This document shows, piece after piece, positions 17,265 through 26,353 of a stretch of 57,161 bases of DNA. A program made the position numbers and the translations under genes. How positions within the stretch are numbered: position 1 is the stretch's first letter; each line of letters begins with the position of its first letter. The notes under the pieces were generated by a model. It was not told the origin of the DNA. It did no database searches and saw nothing but the letters and a program-made list of their open reading frames with translations. The stretch comes from an uncultured Veillonella sp. (lineage in GTDB: Bacteria; Bacillota; Negativicutes; Veillonellales; Veillonellaceae): assembly GCA_900549805.1 (NCBI GenBank), contig URPV01000003.1:1-57161 (forward strand). The letters are read 5' to 3'.

Positions 17265-18267
17265 CACTATTCCTCGCCATAGCAAAGCCATAATCCAAGA
17301 ATTTAGGAGCATCCTCCCATCGGTCATCATCATTGAGGAGGACCACAATCATGGTATGCCCATCCCGGGTAGCAGAGGCGATTAAACAATCGCCAGCCGC
17401 TTCCGTATACCCTGTCTTGAGGCCATTAGCCCCAGGGTACTTGTTGCGAATAAAGAGATTGGTGGTCCGCTCTGTTTCATGAGGCCGATTTTGCCAAGGT
17501 ACTTCGTAGTAATCGTCCCCTACAAAATCACGGAACATAGGAATCCGCATGCCATAGGCAGCTATTTTAGCCAAATCCCGTGCCGTGGAATGATGACCCA
17601 TTTGAGTTAACCCATTAGGGTTGAGGAAGTTAGAGCTAGTAGCCCCTGCCATAAGGGCCGTTTTATTCATCTCTTGGGCAAACGCAGCTACAGACCCGGA
17701 TGTATTTTCTGCCGCTACCACGGCCGCATCATTGCCAGAGACCACCATCATTCCCTCTAAGTTAGCTTGCTTAGTAATTTGGTCGCCAGGATGGACGCCC
17801 AAGATGGAAGGCTCCATAGAAGCCGCATAGGGAGAGATAGAGGCCAATTCATCCAGGCGACTTCCATGAAGGCGGAGGGCCGTTAAAAGGGTTACCACCT
17901 TGGTGGTAGAGGCCGGATGCATCCACTGGGTGCCGTTCTTTTCAAAATAGATTTCATTAGTGTCACCATTGATGAGGCAGGCTGCGCCGGCAATGGTGGT
18001 AGGTACTTGCGGTTTAGGCCGGGTATCAATTGTTCCTTCTACCTGCAAGGGGGTCTCCCGCAAGTCAGGCATCAAGCTAGGTGCCTTAGGAAGTTCGGCA
18101 AGGATAGCCTCCATAGGGAGCTGATTAGAAGCCTTACCGGCTTCCTTCACCACGACAATAGGGTCTGCATCTGCTTCCCCATCAATAGTCGCTGCCCATG
18201 CTGGACTAATCCCTAAGGTCGCAAGGCCCAAGATAGCCCACAGGATCATCTTATGAGTTAAGGCCAT
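17254..18267 (-). CDS. dacF: Serine-type D-Ala-D-Ala carboxypeptidase (DacF-like)
   Basis: Peptidase S11 (low-molecular-weight penicillin-binding protein) that trims the terminal D-Ala of peptidoglycan stems outside the inner membrane. It has a signal peptide ending near ISPAWA, then a linker of about 65 residues, and the catalytic SxxK (STTK, Ser120/Lys123), SGN (177-179) and KTG (284-286) motifs. It stops soon after the transpeptidase fold, so the usual C-terminal domain and amphipathic membrane anchor are missing. The ATG at 18267 has AAGGAGG at 6-nt spacing; the ATG 6 nt upstream abuts that site and is rejected. It overlaps mscS by 17 nt. Confidence 0.93.
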   Translation of the reverse strand: MALTHKMILWAILGLATLGISPAWAATIDGEADADPIVVVKEAGKASNQLPMEAILAELPKAPSLMPDLRETPLQVEGTIDTRPKPQVPTTIAGAACLINGDTNEIYFEKNGTQWMHPASTTKVVTLLTALRLHGSRLDELASISPYAASMEPSILGVHPGDQITKQANLEGMMVVSGNDAAVVAAENTSGSVAAFAQEMNKTALMAGATSSNFLNPNGLTQMGHHSTARDLAKIAAYGMRIPMFRDFVGDDYYEVPWQNRPHETERTTNLFIRNKYPGANGLKTGYTEAAGDCLIASATRDGHTMIVVLLNDDDRWEDAPKFLDYGFAMARNSDGN

Positions 18268-19117
18268 GCGCATCCTCCTTCTTTACATAAACAACCCGTT
18301 GTGGATATGGGATATCAATACCATTCGCATCAAAGGCATCTTTTACATGAGAAAGAATAGAATACTTTGCTGGACCAAAATTAGACCATTTCACCATAGG
18401 TAGAGCCTTGATTCGGACTGAATTTTCCGCAAATTCAGAAATACCAATTTCCGTCCTCTCTGGATTGATGATGAACTTTTCTTTTTTAAAGACATCCTTC
18501 AGGACATCAATAGCCTTATGATGGTCATTGTTATAGCCGATGTCAAAGTACAATTCAATCAGACGCGTATCTTCATGGGAGAAATTAACCACCGCCTGGG
18601 ATGTCACTAAAGAGTTAGGAATAAAGAACGTCCGCCGATCAGCAGTTAGGATTTCCGTATACATGAAGTCAATCCGCTGTACACTCCCCTCCTTATCGTT
18701 AATTCTCACCCAGTCCCCCACCTGTAGTGGCTGCATGAGGAGGATCAAAACGCCAGAAGCAAAGTTGGACATGTTGTTTTGCAAGGCTAAGCCAACTGCG
18801 ATACCGAAGGCCCCAAAGGCAGCAATAAAGTTAGAGGTTGGTAACCCCGCCTGCTCCAAGCAGAGCATAACCAGGGAAACCAGGAGAAAAATACGAACGG
18901 ACTTTAAGATAAAATTGGTGGCTGTCGTTTGATACTTTCTCCTCACCAAGAATTTGGACAAGGAAGATCCGATAAACTTGAGGATAAACCAGCCCACAAT
19001 GAACATGAGTACGGCTAATACAATATCCGCCAAATGCCCTTTGAGCCATTCGTTAACTTTGTCAGCCCAAAACTGCCCCTTCCAAACGGAAGCCTGTAAG
19101 GCATCAAAAAACCCCAT
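18251..19117 (-). CDS. mscS: Small-conductance mechanosensitive channel, MscS family
   Basis: Inner-membrane tension-gated channel that releases solutes on hypo-osmotic shock. The 288-aa protein has three membrane helices; the pore-lining TM3 region is FIAAFGAFGIAVGLALQ (about residues 98-114). The MscS beta domain follows, starting VGDWVRIND, then the C-terminal alpha/beta vestibule. First gene of a mscS-dacF-yfbR cluster with overlapping frames. The coupling of a turgor valve to a peptidoglycan carboxypeptidase is suggestive of envelope-stress function, but that is inference. Confidence 0.95.
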   Translation of the reverse strand: MGFFDALQASVWKGQFWADKVNEWLKGHLADIVLAVLMFIVGWFILKFIGSSLSKFLVRRKYQTTATNFILKSVRIFLLVSLVMLCLEQAGLPTSNFIAAFGAFGIAVGLALQNNMSNFASGVLILLMQPLQVGDWVRINDKEGSVQRIDFMYTEILTADRRTFFIPNSLVTSQAVVNFSHEDTRLIELYFDIGYNNDHHKAIDVLKDVFKKEKFIINPERTEIGISEFAENSVRIKALPMVKWSNFGPAKYSILSHVKDAFDANGIDIPYPQRVVYVKKEDAHGLNS

Positions 19118-19198
19118 AAATCATTCTCCTATCAATAATTTTCTAACTACTTTACAGTTATCTAAGCACGTATAAACAAGCTGTTTTAAAAGTATCGC

Positions 19199-20215
19199 TT
19201 AATAATCTTTGAATGCTTGTCGAATTTGATCTCTATCATAGCCCTTAGCCAGGCAGAGCATAAGGAGGATACGAGCCTTTTGTGGTTGTAGGGTATCGCT
19301 AACCAAGTAGCCTCGTTCCTTGTCGCTTTCTAGGGCCGATACCAGACCAGAGCCCGTCCGGGAGGCCCGTACCACAGGAATATCCAAATTAGATGTCTTT
19401 TCTATGACCTGCTTTGGAATTGTGCCATGCCCTAGGCCCACTAGGATAAGACCGTCTGGCTGAGTCGCCAAAACCGCATCCACAAGGGTCCCTTCAATAC
19501 CTGCATAGCACGTCAAGATGGCTACCGATGGCAGGGAATTAGTTGGTGATGTGGGCTCGTGGCTAGCCGCATAACGAACTAGATTACTCACCTTAAAATT
19601 GGAAAATTCTGTATGCATTCGGGTTGGCGCATAGTAGAGATGGGCTTGCCCATCTTGGATAATTCCCAAATGACCAAAGGTAGGGTTTCCAAAGGTGGCA
19701 ACATCTGTTGTGTTTTGCTTAGTCACGTCCCGGGCCCCATCGATATACCCATTGAAGGCTACCAAGACCCCTTGCCCCCAAGCCCGTTCCGTCCGGGCTA
19801 ATTGAAGAGCTTGCAAAAGATGTAAAGGGCCGTCAGCGGACAAGGCGCCAGCAGGACGCATGGATCCTGTGAGCACAATGGGTTTATCCGTATCGATAAC
19901 CAAGTTAAGAAAATAAGCTGTTTCCTCCATGGAATCCGTTCCGTGGGTAATGACGAGACCTGCCACATCCTCCCTGTCCACATAGGCTTGGACCAGCTGT
20001 GCCAAGGCTACCCAGTCATTCTCCCTAATATCAGAACTTTCTATGTTGGAAAATTGCTCATAGAGAAAGGGCCCATACTCCTGCGCTTGAGGTACATCTG
20101 CTAAGATATCTTCCAAGCTCAGAAGACCTGGGGTATAGCCCGTAAGATCCGTCTCAGAAGATCCTTGGCCGGCAATGGTGCCACCCGTCCCAATTAATAC
20201 TATATATTCATTCAT
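19199..20215 (-). CDS. ansA: L-asparaginase, type I/II family
   Basis: Hydrolyses L-asparagine to aspartate and ammonia. The N-terminal nucleophile loop is IGTGGTIAG, and the second catalytic motif is LVITHGTDSMEETA. The open frame extends 81 nt upstream, but the ATG at 20215 has AAGGAG at 7-nt spacing and puts the TGGTIAG loop at the family position, giving 338 aa. There is no signal peptide, which favours a cytoplasmic enzyme. It is divergent from pepD; a TATAAT on the minus strand at 20246-20251 is a likely -10. Confidence 0.93.
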   Translation of the reverse strand: MNEYIVLIGTGGTIAGQGSSETDLTGYTPGLLSLEDILADVPQAQEYGPFLYEQFSNIESSDIRENDWVALAQLVQAYVDREDVAGLVITHGTDSMEETAYFLNLVIDTDKPIVLTGSMRPAGALSADGPLHLLQALQLARTERAWGQGVLVAFNGYIDGARDVTKQNTTDVATFGNPTFGHLGIIQDGQAHLYYAPTRMHTEFSNFKVSNLVRYAASHEPTSPTNSLPSVAILTCYAGIEGTLVDAVLATQPDGLILVGLGHGTIPKQVIEKTSNLDIPVVRASRTGSGLVSALESDKERGYLVSDTLQPQKARILLMLCLAKGYDRDQIRQAFKDY

Positions 20216-20312
20216 GCTTGTCTCCTTATCAATTTCAATACCTCTATTATATAAGAAATTTTCTATTTGCGTTACAATATAGGTAGAATCGTTCATTTAA
20301 TGAGGTGAAAGT

Positions 20313-21758
20313 ATGAATCAAATCAAGGCAGACAAGGTCTTTGAATTCTTCAAGGCCATGAATCAAATTCCACGCACTTCCGGTCATGAAGAAGCGGTAT
20401 CCAACTGGATTGCCGACTTCGCAAAAAAACGTAACTTGGCTGTTAAGCAAGATGAGGCTTGGAATGTCATCATCCAAAAACCAGCGAGCCCTGGCTACGA
20501 AGCCAAACCATCCGTCATCCTCCAAGGTCACATCGACATGGTAGGAGAAAAATCTCATGATGCAAAGCACGACTTCCTCACGGACCCTATTGAATGCATT
20601 GTAGATGGCGAATGGATGCATGCTAATGAAACCACCTTGGGCGCCGATAACGGCATAGGTGTAGCCATGGCCTTAGCCATTCTAGATTCCGACCAAGTAG
20701 CCCATGGCCCTATGACGGCCCTCTTTACCACCAATGAAGAAGTGGGTATGGATGGTGCTATCAACCTAAAAGCCGGCGATGTTTCTGGCCACTATCTTAT
20801 CAATATCGATACGGAAGTAGAAGGCGAATTCATCGTGTCCTGTGCTGGTGGTTCTCACATTGACTTTGAAATTCCAGCCCTCAAAGAGCGTCGTTGTCAA
20901 CGTTTCGACAAAGCTATTACCATTACCGTAGAAGGCCTACTAGGTGGCCACTCAGGCATGGAAATTTACAAACAAAGAGCTAATGCCAATGTTATCATGG
21001 CTCGCCTACTCACCCAACTGCGCAAGCAATATGCCCTACAAGTAGTAGACTTCGCTGGTGGCACCAAGCATAATGCCATTCCACGCAAGTGCCAAGCCAC
21101 TATCGTCATCAAGGATGAAGACAGCCAAGCCATTGATAACCTGATTAACTATTACCAAAAGGCTTTGCGGGAAGAATTCACCCCACAAGACCCTGACCTA
21201 ACTATCCATACTAGCCCAGCTACTCTTCCTACCTACGTATTCATCGAAGACACGGTAGATGCCCTCCTATCCTTCCTCATCCTAGCCCCTCATGGTGTTC
21301 ACTCCATGGCTAAGGCCTTCCCTAATCTAGTGGAAACCTCTGATAACATCGCTATCGTGAAGGAAGAAAAGCATGCCCTCCACATCTTGGTTTCCCTCCG
21401 GTCCTCTAACAAGACCAGTCTAGAATTTATGGAAGATAAGTTCTTAACCTTGGGCCGCCTCTTGGGCATCAAGACTACCCGTTCAGGCTCCTATCCTGCT
21501 TGGGAATACGAAGCGGGCTCTGACCTTGAACAACAGGCTATCGCCCTCTACAAGACCTTCACCGGCACAGAACCAGAGGTAACTGCCGTCCATGCAGGTC
21601 TAGAATGTGGCCTCCTCAAAGGGATTTTACCAGACACACAAATGATTTCCTTCGGCCCAACTATTACAGGGGCCCACACACCACAAGAAAAGGTTCACCT
21701 TCCTTCTGTTGACCGAATCTATGCCTACCTCCTAGAACTTCTCAAGGAACTTCATTAA
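20313..21758 (+). CDS. pepD: Aminoacyl-histidine dipeptidase (peptidase D), M20C family
   Basis: Zinc dipeptidase that cleaves Xaa-His and other dipeptides in the cytoplasm. At 481 aa it has the usual M20C length. Metal-site motifs are LQGHIDMVGE, TLGADNGIGVAMALAILD, TTNEEVGMDGA and, near the end, HAGLECGLL; the GGHSGMEI segment belongs to the dimerisation lid domain. A GAGGTG site precedes the ATG. It stands alone, with a terminator 80-120 nt downstream. Confidence 0.96.
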   Translation: MNQIKADKVFEFFKAMNQIPRTSGHEEAVSNWIADFAKKRNLAVKQDEAWNVIIQKPASPGYEAKPSVILQGHIDMVGEKSHDAKHDFLTDPIECIVDGEWMHANETTLGADNGIGVAMALAILDSDQVAHGPMTALFTTNEEVGMDGAINLKAGDVSGHYLINIDTEVEGEFIVSCAGGSHIDFEIPALKERRCQRFDKAITITVEGLLGGHSGMEIYKQRANANVIMARLLTQLRKQYALQVVDFAGGTKHNAIPRKCQATIVIKDEDSQAIDNLINYYQKALREEFTPQDPDLTIHTSPATLPTYVFIEDTVDALLSFLILAPHGVHSMAKAFPNLVETSDNIAIVKEEKHALHILVSLRSSNKTSLEFMEDKFLTLGRLLGIKTTRSGSYPAWEYEAGSDLEQQAIALYKTFTGTEPEVTAVHAGLECGLLKGILPDTQMISFGPTITGAHTPQEKVHLPSVDRIYAYLLELLKELH

Positions 21759-21835
21759 AAAGCTTCTCATTTCCCTATGAAGCCAAAGGTCTTCAGACCT
21801 AAGACCTAAGAACCATAAGAATCATAAGAATCATA

Positions 21836-21880
21836 AAAAAAGACCCAAGAAGCCATCCTAAGTCTTCTTGGGTCTTTTTT
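21836..21880. terminator. Strong bidirectional terminator after pepD
   Basis: A perfect 17-bp stem (21836-21852 with 21864-21880) that runs from A6 into GACCCAAGAAG and ends in T6. Confidence 0.93.
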
Positions 21881-21901
21881 ACATCTTACACAAACACCAA
21901 A

Positions 21902-21936
21902 AAGTCCCCGCTATTCACAAGAGTTAGCGGGGACTT
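21902..21936 (-). terminator. Terminator of metY
   Basis: AAGTCCCCGCT (21902-21912) pairs with AGCGGGGACTT (21926-21936). The A-run just upstream in plus-strand coordinates reads as a U-run on the minus strand. Confidence 0.85.
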
Positions 21937-21979
21937 CTATTGTTTAGGTTGTATTAAATTGTATTGAGGAGGCTATTTT

Positions 21980-23251
21980 TTATGCTTTATCCAAGGCTTG
22001 GCTCAAATCATCGATAAGGTCATCGATATTTTCAAGGCCCACGGAGAGACGGATCATATCAGGGGTTACACCTGCTGCTTTTTGAGCTTCTTCATCCAAT
22101 TGCGCATGGGTTGTAGATGCAGGATGGATAACGAGGGACTTAGCATCTGCTACGTTAGCCAAATTGGAGAAGATTTCCAAAGCATCTACGAATTTAACAC
22201 CTGCTTCTTTACCGCCTTTAATGCCAAAGGTAAAGACTGCCCCCACCCCTTTAGGGAAGTATTTCTTAGCCAAGTCATTGTATTTATTGCCTGGCAATTC
22301 TGGATAGTTAACCCATGCTACCTTAGGGTGTTTGGACAAGAATTCCGTGATTTTACGAGCATTTTCTACGTGACGTTCAACCCGCAAGGACAAGGTTTCA
22401 ATGCCTTGAAGGATTTGCCATGCGGCGAGAGGTGTTAAAGTAGCCCCTGTATCACGCAAGAGTTGAGCCCGCACCTTAACTGTGAAAGGAATTGGCAAAT
22501 CTGCATATACAAGACCGTTATAATGCTCATCCCCTTCTGTGAAATGAGGATATCTACCGGAAGCCTTATAGTCAAATTTACCGGATTCAACAACTACGCC
22601 AGCAATAGTTGTGCCATGACCACCCAAATACTTTGTAGCAGAATGAACAACAACGTCAGCACCATGTTCAAATGGGCGGAAGAGGTATGGAGAGGCGAAG
22701 GTATTATCTACGATAAGGATAATGCCATGCTTATGGGCAATATCAGCTACGGCCTCAACATCTACCAAGTTGATACCAGGGTTACCGATAACCTCAATAT
22801 AAATTGCCTTGGTCTTATCATCGATAGCCGCTTCAAATTCTTCCAAGTGATCTGGATTTACGAACTTAGTTGTAATACCAAAGCGTGGCAAGGTAGCTGT
22901 GAAGAGATTGTAAGTACCACCATATAAGGTAGACGCTGCTACAATGTTGTCACCAGCGTCTGCTACATTAGTAATAGCATAATTTACTGCAGCAGAACCA
23001 GACCCTACGGAAACAGCGCCTGCGCCGCCTTCCAATTGAGCTACACGGGCTTCCAGAACATCATTGGTTGGATTGCCCAAACGGGAATAAATCCCGCCTG
23101 GTTCTTGCAAGGCAAAACGAGCAGCCGCTTGTTCTGCATCCTTAAAGACAAAAGAAGTTGTTTGGTAAATAGGCACGGCCCGGGACCCCGTTGAATCCAC
23201 CGTATGACCAGCATGCAATTGAAGGGTTTCGAATTTATACTGTTTGCTCAT
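21980..23251 (-). CDS. metY: O-acetylhomoserine sulfhydrylase
   Basis: PLP enzyme of the Cys/Met metabolism family that makes homocysteine directly from O-acetylhomoserine and sulfide. The 423-aa length and the start with ETLQLHAGHTVDSTGSRAVPIY are typical of MetY rather than the shorter MetB. The PLP-binding lysine is in HSATKYLGGHG. It has its own upstream region of about 200 nt with no recognisable SAM riboswitch. The MetA of this locus carries the acetyl-CoA signature, so substrate supply and MetY match. Confidence 0.95.
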   Translation of the reverse strand: MSKQYKFETLQLHAGHTVDSTGSRAVPIYQTTSFVFKDAEQAAARFALQEPGGIYSRLGNPTNDVLEARVAQLEGGAGAVSVGSGSAAVNYAITNVADAGDNIVAASTLYGGTYNLFTATLPRFGITTKFVNPDHLEEFEAAIDDKTKAIYIEVIGNPGINLVDVEAVADIAHKHGIILIVDNTFASPYLFRPFEHGADVVVHSATKYLGGHGTTIAGVVVESGKFDYKASGRYPHFTEGDEHYNGLVYADLPIPFTVKVRAQLLRDTGATLTPLAAWQILQGIETLSLRVERHVENARKITEFLSKHPKVAWVNYPELPGNKYNDLAKKYFPKGVGAVFTFGIKGGKEAGVKFVDALEIFSNLANVADAKSLVIHPASTTHAQLDEEAQKAAGVTPDMIRLSVGLENIDDLIDDLSQALDKA

Positions 23252-23386
23252 GAGATATAATTCCTTTCTATGGGACTGTCGAATTCGTGATCTTTCACAC
23301 TTGATTTGTTATCCATACTATATCACTAGGTTTTTAACTGGTCAATCACCCACTTTCTATGGTTCACCATAGCTTTAAGCTATAAA

Positions 23387-23422
23387 GAAAAAAAATAAGG
23401 ACAGGTACCAGAACCTGCCCTT
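23387..23422 (-). terminator. Terminator of the metB-patB-metA unit
   Basis: On the minus strand AAGGGCAGGT pairs with ACCTGTCCTT (one G-U), 23397-23422, and is followed by an eight-U stretch (A-run 23387-23395). Confidence 0.9.
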
Positions 23423-23449
23423 ATAGGTATATTCTATTTGCGAGCGCTC

Positions 23450-24079
23450 TTAACAAGAGATGGGAACCTGTAAGCAAAGGTCTTCTAGGCCATTATCATC
23501 TAGGCATTTAATGACATCTAAGCTGCCCGACCAGTCCTTCCCTAGAACACAAAAAACGGGACACATGGGCCGATGGTTCTTAAGGACCCCACTGATAACC
23601 TCTAAATCAGCATCACTAGTCACAGTAAAGGCTAGGGCATCCTCATCTCCTAAGGTTTCCATGGTTGGCCCTAATAAGTCTAAGTCAAAGGAACCAGGTT
23701 CAAGAGATAGGGTAGTAAAGCAATTAATCCGCTCTAACCTATAATCTACAAGCCCTAATAAGAGCAAGTTAAATTCATAGGTAGAAACCTCTGCATTAGT
23801 CTCTGGCTTTTGGCTATCTTCCCCCATATCCAAAGCGGACCTGCGGTTAAGGAGGTCCACCAAAGCCATCAGGTCAAACCCGCCCCATATACTTTCATCT
23901 ACCGCCAGAGTGACCCGTCGGTGGCCCTCCTTCTCGATAGCTCTAGCCAGGTCCTCTAGGGAGGGATTAGACAGGGACTGTCCATCCCCACCACGATGAT
24001 CAAGGGTGACATAGGTAGTTATGTAGCCTTGTCGACGACCACTTATTTCAATACAGGAGTAAATAGTAAGGTCAGGCAT
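23450..24079 (-). CDS. Unknown protein at the end of the methionine operon (209 aa)
   Basis: I do not recognise this family. The protein is acidic and soluble, with no signal peptide or membrane segment. It has alternating hydrophobic strands and helices, such as RRVTLAVDESIWGGFDL (about residues 53-69), and a C-terminal CPVFCVLGKDW with a C-x3-C pair, plus further Cys near the end. The start is 16 nt after the metA stop and the operon terminator follows, so it is cotranscribed with metB, patB and metA. That suggests a sulfur amino acid role, but nothing in the sequence gives a reaction. Confidence 0.75.
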   Translation of the reverse strand: MPDLTIYSCIEISGRRQGYITTYVTLDHRGGDGQSLSNPSLEDLARAIEKEGHRRVTLAVDESIWGGFDLMALVDLLNRRSALDMGEDSQKPETNAEVSTYEFNLLLLGLVDYRLERINCFTTLSLEPGSFDLDLLGPTMETLGDEDALAFTVTSDADLEVISGVLKNHRPMCPVFCVLGKDWSGSLDVIKCLDDNGLEDLCLQVPISC

Positions 24080-24095
24080 AAGATCCTCTCCCTTC

Positions 24096-25055
24096 TTAAA
24101 TATAAGCTCCTTGGTTCTTATCCCGCTCGAACTTCATCTTCTGAATTTGCTCGATAATATACGGTGTTTCTTGGTACACATAGTAGTTAAGCCAGTTGGT
24201 ATACAGCAAGGTGGATACGGACCGCCAACGAACGATAGGCGTATTGGATGGATTGTCGTCCGGATAGTAGTTATCTGGCACTGCTATATCAAGGCCTCTA
24301 GACCGATCTCGGTCATACTCCCGTTTAAGGGTATCCCGATCATATTCCGCATGACCAAAGACGAAGATATGCTTGTTGTCCTTAGAACGGACAATGGCTG
24401 CCCCCGTTTCCTCAGAACCAGCAAGAATTTCCAAATTCCGATTGGCCTTAACCTCAGCTAAAGAGTTAGTGGTATGACGAGAATGAGGCATCCAAAAGAC
24501 CTCATCAAATCCCCGCAATAAATTCGGTTGCATATTATAAATTTCATGCTCATAGACACCAAAGAGCTTGTGATCCATAACTTGCTTATCGATACCAAAG
24601 TGGTGGTAGAGGCCAGCCTGCGCCCCCCAGCAGAGGTAGAGGGTCGAGAAGACATGGTCTTCTGACCAATCCATAATTTCCACCAGTTCATCCCAGTAGT
24701 CTACGCTTTCAAAGGGCATGAGTTCCACAGGAGCGCCGGTGATAATCATGCCATCGAAAAACTTGTCCTTCACCTGGTCAAAGGTCCGGTAAAAGGTATG
24801 CAGGTATTCCTCATCTGTATTGGTGGCCTTATGAGAGGCTGTATGGAGGAGGGTCATATTCAATTGAAGAGGCGTATTGGAAAGGGCCCGAAGAATTTGG
24901 GTTTCCGTTACTTCCTTAGTGGGCATAAGATTAACTAGAAGAATTTCCAAAGGCCGAATGGCCTGCGTCTCCGCCCGCACTGAGTCCATAACAAAGATAT
25001 TTTCCTCTGCCAACTTGTGAACTGCTGGCAAGTCTTTTACAACCGTAATAGGCAT
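24096..25055 (-). CDS. metA: Homoserine O-acetyltransferase, MetA type
   Basis: Acylates homoserine, the first step of methionine synthesis. The glutamine-amidotransferase-like fold carries the catalytic Cys142 (in TLYLCWGAQ) and His235/Glu237 (FGHAEYD), at the same numbers as E. coli MetA. Residue 111 is Glu (GAPVE) where the E. coli succinyl enzyme has Gly; a Glu here is known to select acetyl-CoA over succinyl-CoA. Most annotation pipelines would call it homoserine O-succinyltransferase; I prefer acetyl. It lies 10 nt after patB. Confidence 0.95.
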   Translation of the reverse strand: MPITVVKDLPAVHKLAEENIFVMDSVRAETQAIRPLEILLVNLMPTKEVTETQILRALSNTPLQLNMTLLHTASHKATNTDEEYLHTFYRTFDQVKDKFFDGMIITGAPVELMPFESVDYWDELVEIMDWSEDHVFSTLYLCWGAQAGLYHHFGIDKQVMDHKLFGVYEHEIYNMQPNLLRGFDEVFWMPHSRHTTNSLAEVKANRNLEILAGSEETGAAIVRSKDNKHIFVFGHAEYDRDTLKREYDRDRSRGLDIAVPDNYYPDDNPSNTPIVRWRSVSTLLYTNWLNYYVYQETPYIIEQIQKMKFERDKNQGAYI

Positions 25056-25065
25056 ATCATTCCTC

Positions 25066-26247
25066 CTATTTCAACCGATTGACCGCATCCCGTAGGCTGT
25101 CTAGGCCTGCTTCTAATACAGACCGAGGGCAGGCTACATTAATCCGTTCAAAGTCCACCCCATCGTCACCAAAGATGGCTCCTGAATCCAACCATAATTT
25201 AGCATCATGCCAGAGCCATTGCTCCCGCTCTCTAGCGGTCATAGGCAGGGCAGAGCAATCAATCCAAACCAAGTATGTCCCTTGTGGCATGTACATCTTG
25301 AGCTGTGGTAAATGTTCTTCTAGGTAGGCCTTAGTAAAGAGAATATTATCCCAAATGTAGGCCTTAACCTCTTTTAGCCACTCCTCCCCATGCTCATAGG
25401 CAGCTTGGCAGGCAAAGATGCCGAAGCTATTGGCCTGGCTATAGCCAGCAGCCGTTACAGCTGCCTTGAATTGTTTGCGAATCTTATCATTAGGAATAAA
25501 GATATTGGATAACTGTAAACCTGCGATATTAAAGGTCTTAGACGGAGCCGTACAGAGGATGCAATTATCTGCATAAGCTGGTCCTAGGCTTGGATAGGTA
25601 TGATGTTGGTGCCCTGGCCAGACGAAATCTGCGTGAATTTCATCAGCCACTACCAGAACACCATAACGGTTGCAAATATCACCTAAGCGGGTCAACTCAT
25701 TCACCGTCCACACCCGGCCTACAGGATTAGCGGGGCTGCAGAGGAGGAAGAGCTTAATATCTCCTTTGGATAAACGTCGCTCAATAGCATCAAAATCAAT
25801 ACCATAGACCTCTTGGCCGCGAATCATAGGCACATTGACGATATGACGACCATTATCCTCTATAACTTCGGAGAAGGGATAGTAAACGGGCTGCATGATG
25901 AGGACCCCATCCCCAGGCTTGGTGAAAGCTTGTACAGTCATGGCTAAGGCGAAGACAACCCCAGGGGTTTTAATCAACCACTCTTCCTTAGGAGTCCAAC
26001 CATAATGCTTAGTCATCCAAGCGGCTATAGAGCCTATGTATTCTTCTTCGGTTTCCGTATAGCCCCAAATACCGTGGTCTACTACCTTATGAAGGGCTTC
26101 TTTAATGGGGTCCGCTACAGGGAAGTCCATATCCGCTACCCAGAATGGTTGCACATCGTGAGGGCGCCCACGGCGGATGGCAAAGTCCACCTTTAAAGAC
26201 TTGGTATGATGACGATCAATAACCTGATCAAAATTATAGTGGCCCAT
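25066..26247 (-). CDS. patB: PatB/MalY-type cystathionine beta-lyase
   Basis: PLP class I aminotransferase-fold C-S lyase that cleaves cystathionine to homocysteine, pyruvate and ammonia. Early motifs are PFWVADMDFPV and the catalytic lysine lies in TAPSKTFNIAGLQ. The frame is open 93 nt upstream, but the ATG at 26247 starts the conserved FDQVIDRHHTKSLKVD region and has AAAGGAG at 6-nt spacing, giving 393 aa. Between metB and metA it completes a transsulfuration route. Related enzymes also have cysteine desulfhydrase activity. Confidence 0.92.
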   Translation of the reverse strand: MGHYNFDQVIDRHHTKSLKVDFAIRRGRPHDVQPFWVADMDFPVADPIKEALHKVVDHGIWGYTETEEEYIGSIAAWMTKHYGWTPKEEWLIKTPGVVFALAMTVQAFTKPGDGVLIMQPVYYPFSEVIEDNGRHIVNVPMIRGQEVYGIDFDAIERRLSKGDIKLFLLCSPANPVGRVWTVNELTRLGDICNRYGVLVVADEIHADFVWPGHQHHTYPSLGPAYADNCILCTAPSKTFNIAGLQLSNIFIPNDKIRKQFKAAVTAAGYSQANSFGIFACQAAYEHGEEWLKEVKAYIWDNILFTKAYLEEHLPQLKMYMPQGTYLVWIDCSALPMTAREREQWLWHDAKLWLDSGAIFGDDGVDFERINVACPRSVLEAGLDSLRDAVNRLK

Positions 26248-26321
26248 AGTAACTCCTTTATCTTTCTTAAGCAAATGAGGTAAACAACGAGTCAGTCCCC
26301 ATCTAAATCTGCTATATAGAA

Positions 26322-26349
26322 GGATAGACCATGTTCCCATGGTCTATCC
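26322..26349 (-). terminator. Hairpin between metB and patB
   Basis: A perfect 12-bp stem GGATAGACCATG/CATGGTCTATCC (26322-26333 with 26338-26349) with a 4-nt loop, 5 nt after the metB stop. The tail TTCTATA is a weak U-run. It may cut expression of the downstream genes or mark the end of a metB mRNA. Confidence 0.65.
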
Positions 26350-26353
26350 AAAC

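Noticed and set aside
21781..21840. Short repeats (CATAAGAAT type) after pepD as a possible CRISPR or repeat array
   Set aside because: Units are only about 9-10 nt, few and imperfect, and there are no spacers; it is simple A-rich sequence before a terminator.
23252..23449. SAM riboswitch before metY (and likewise before metB at 27488-27705)
   Set aside because: Neither upstream region shows the SAM-I core or a matching set of stems; only simple terminators were found.
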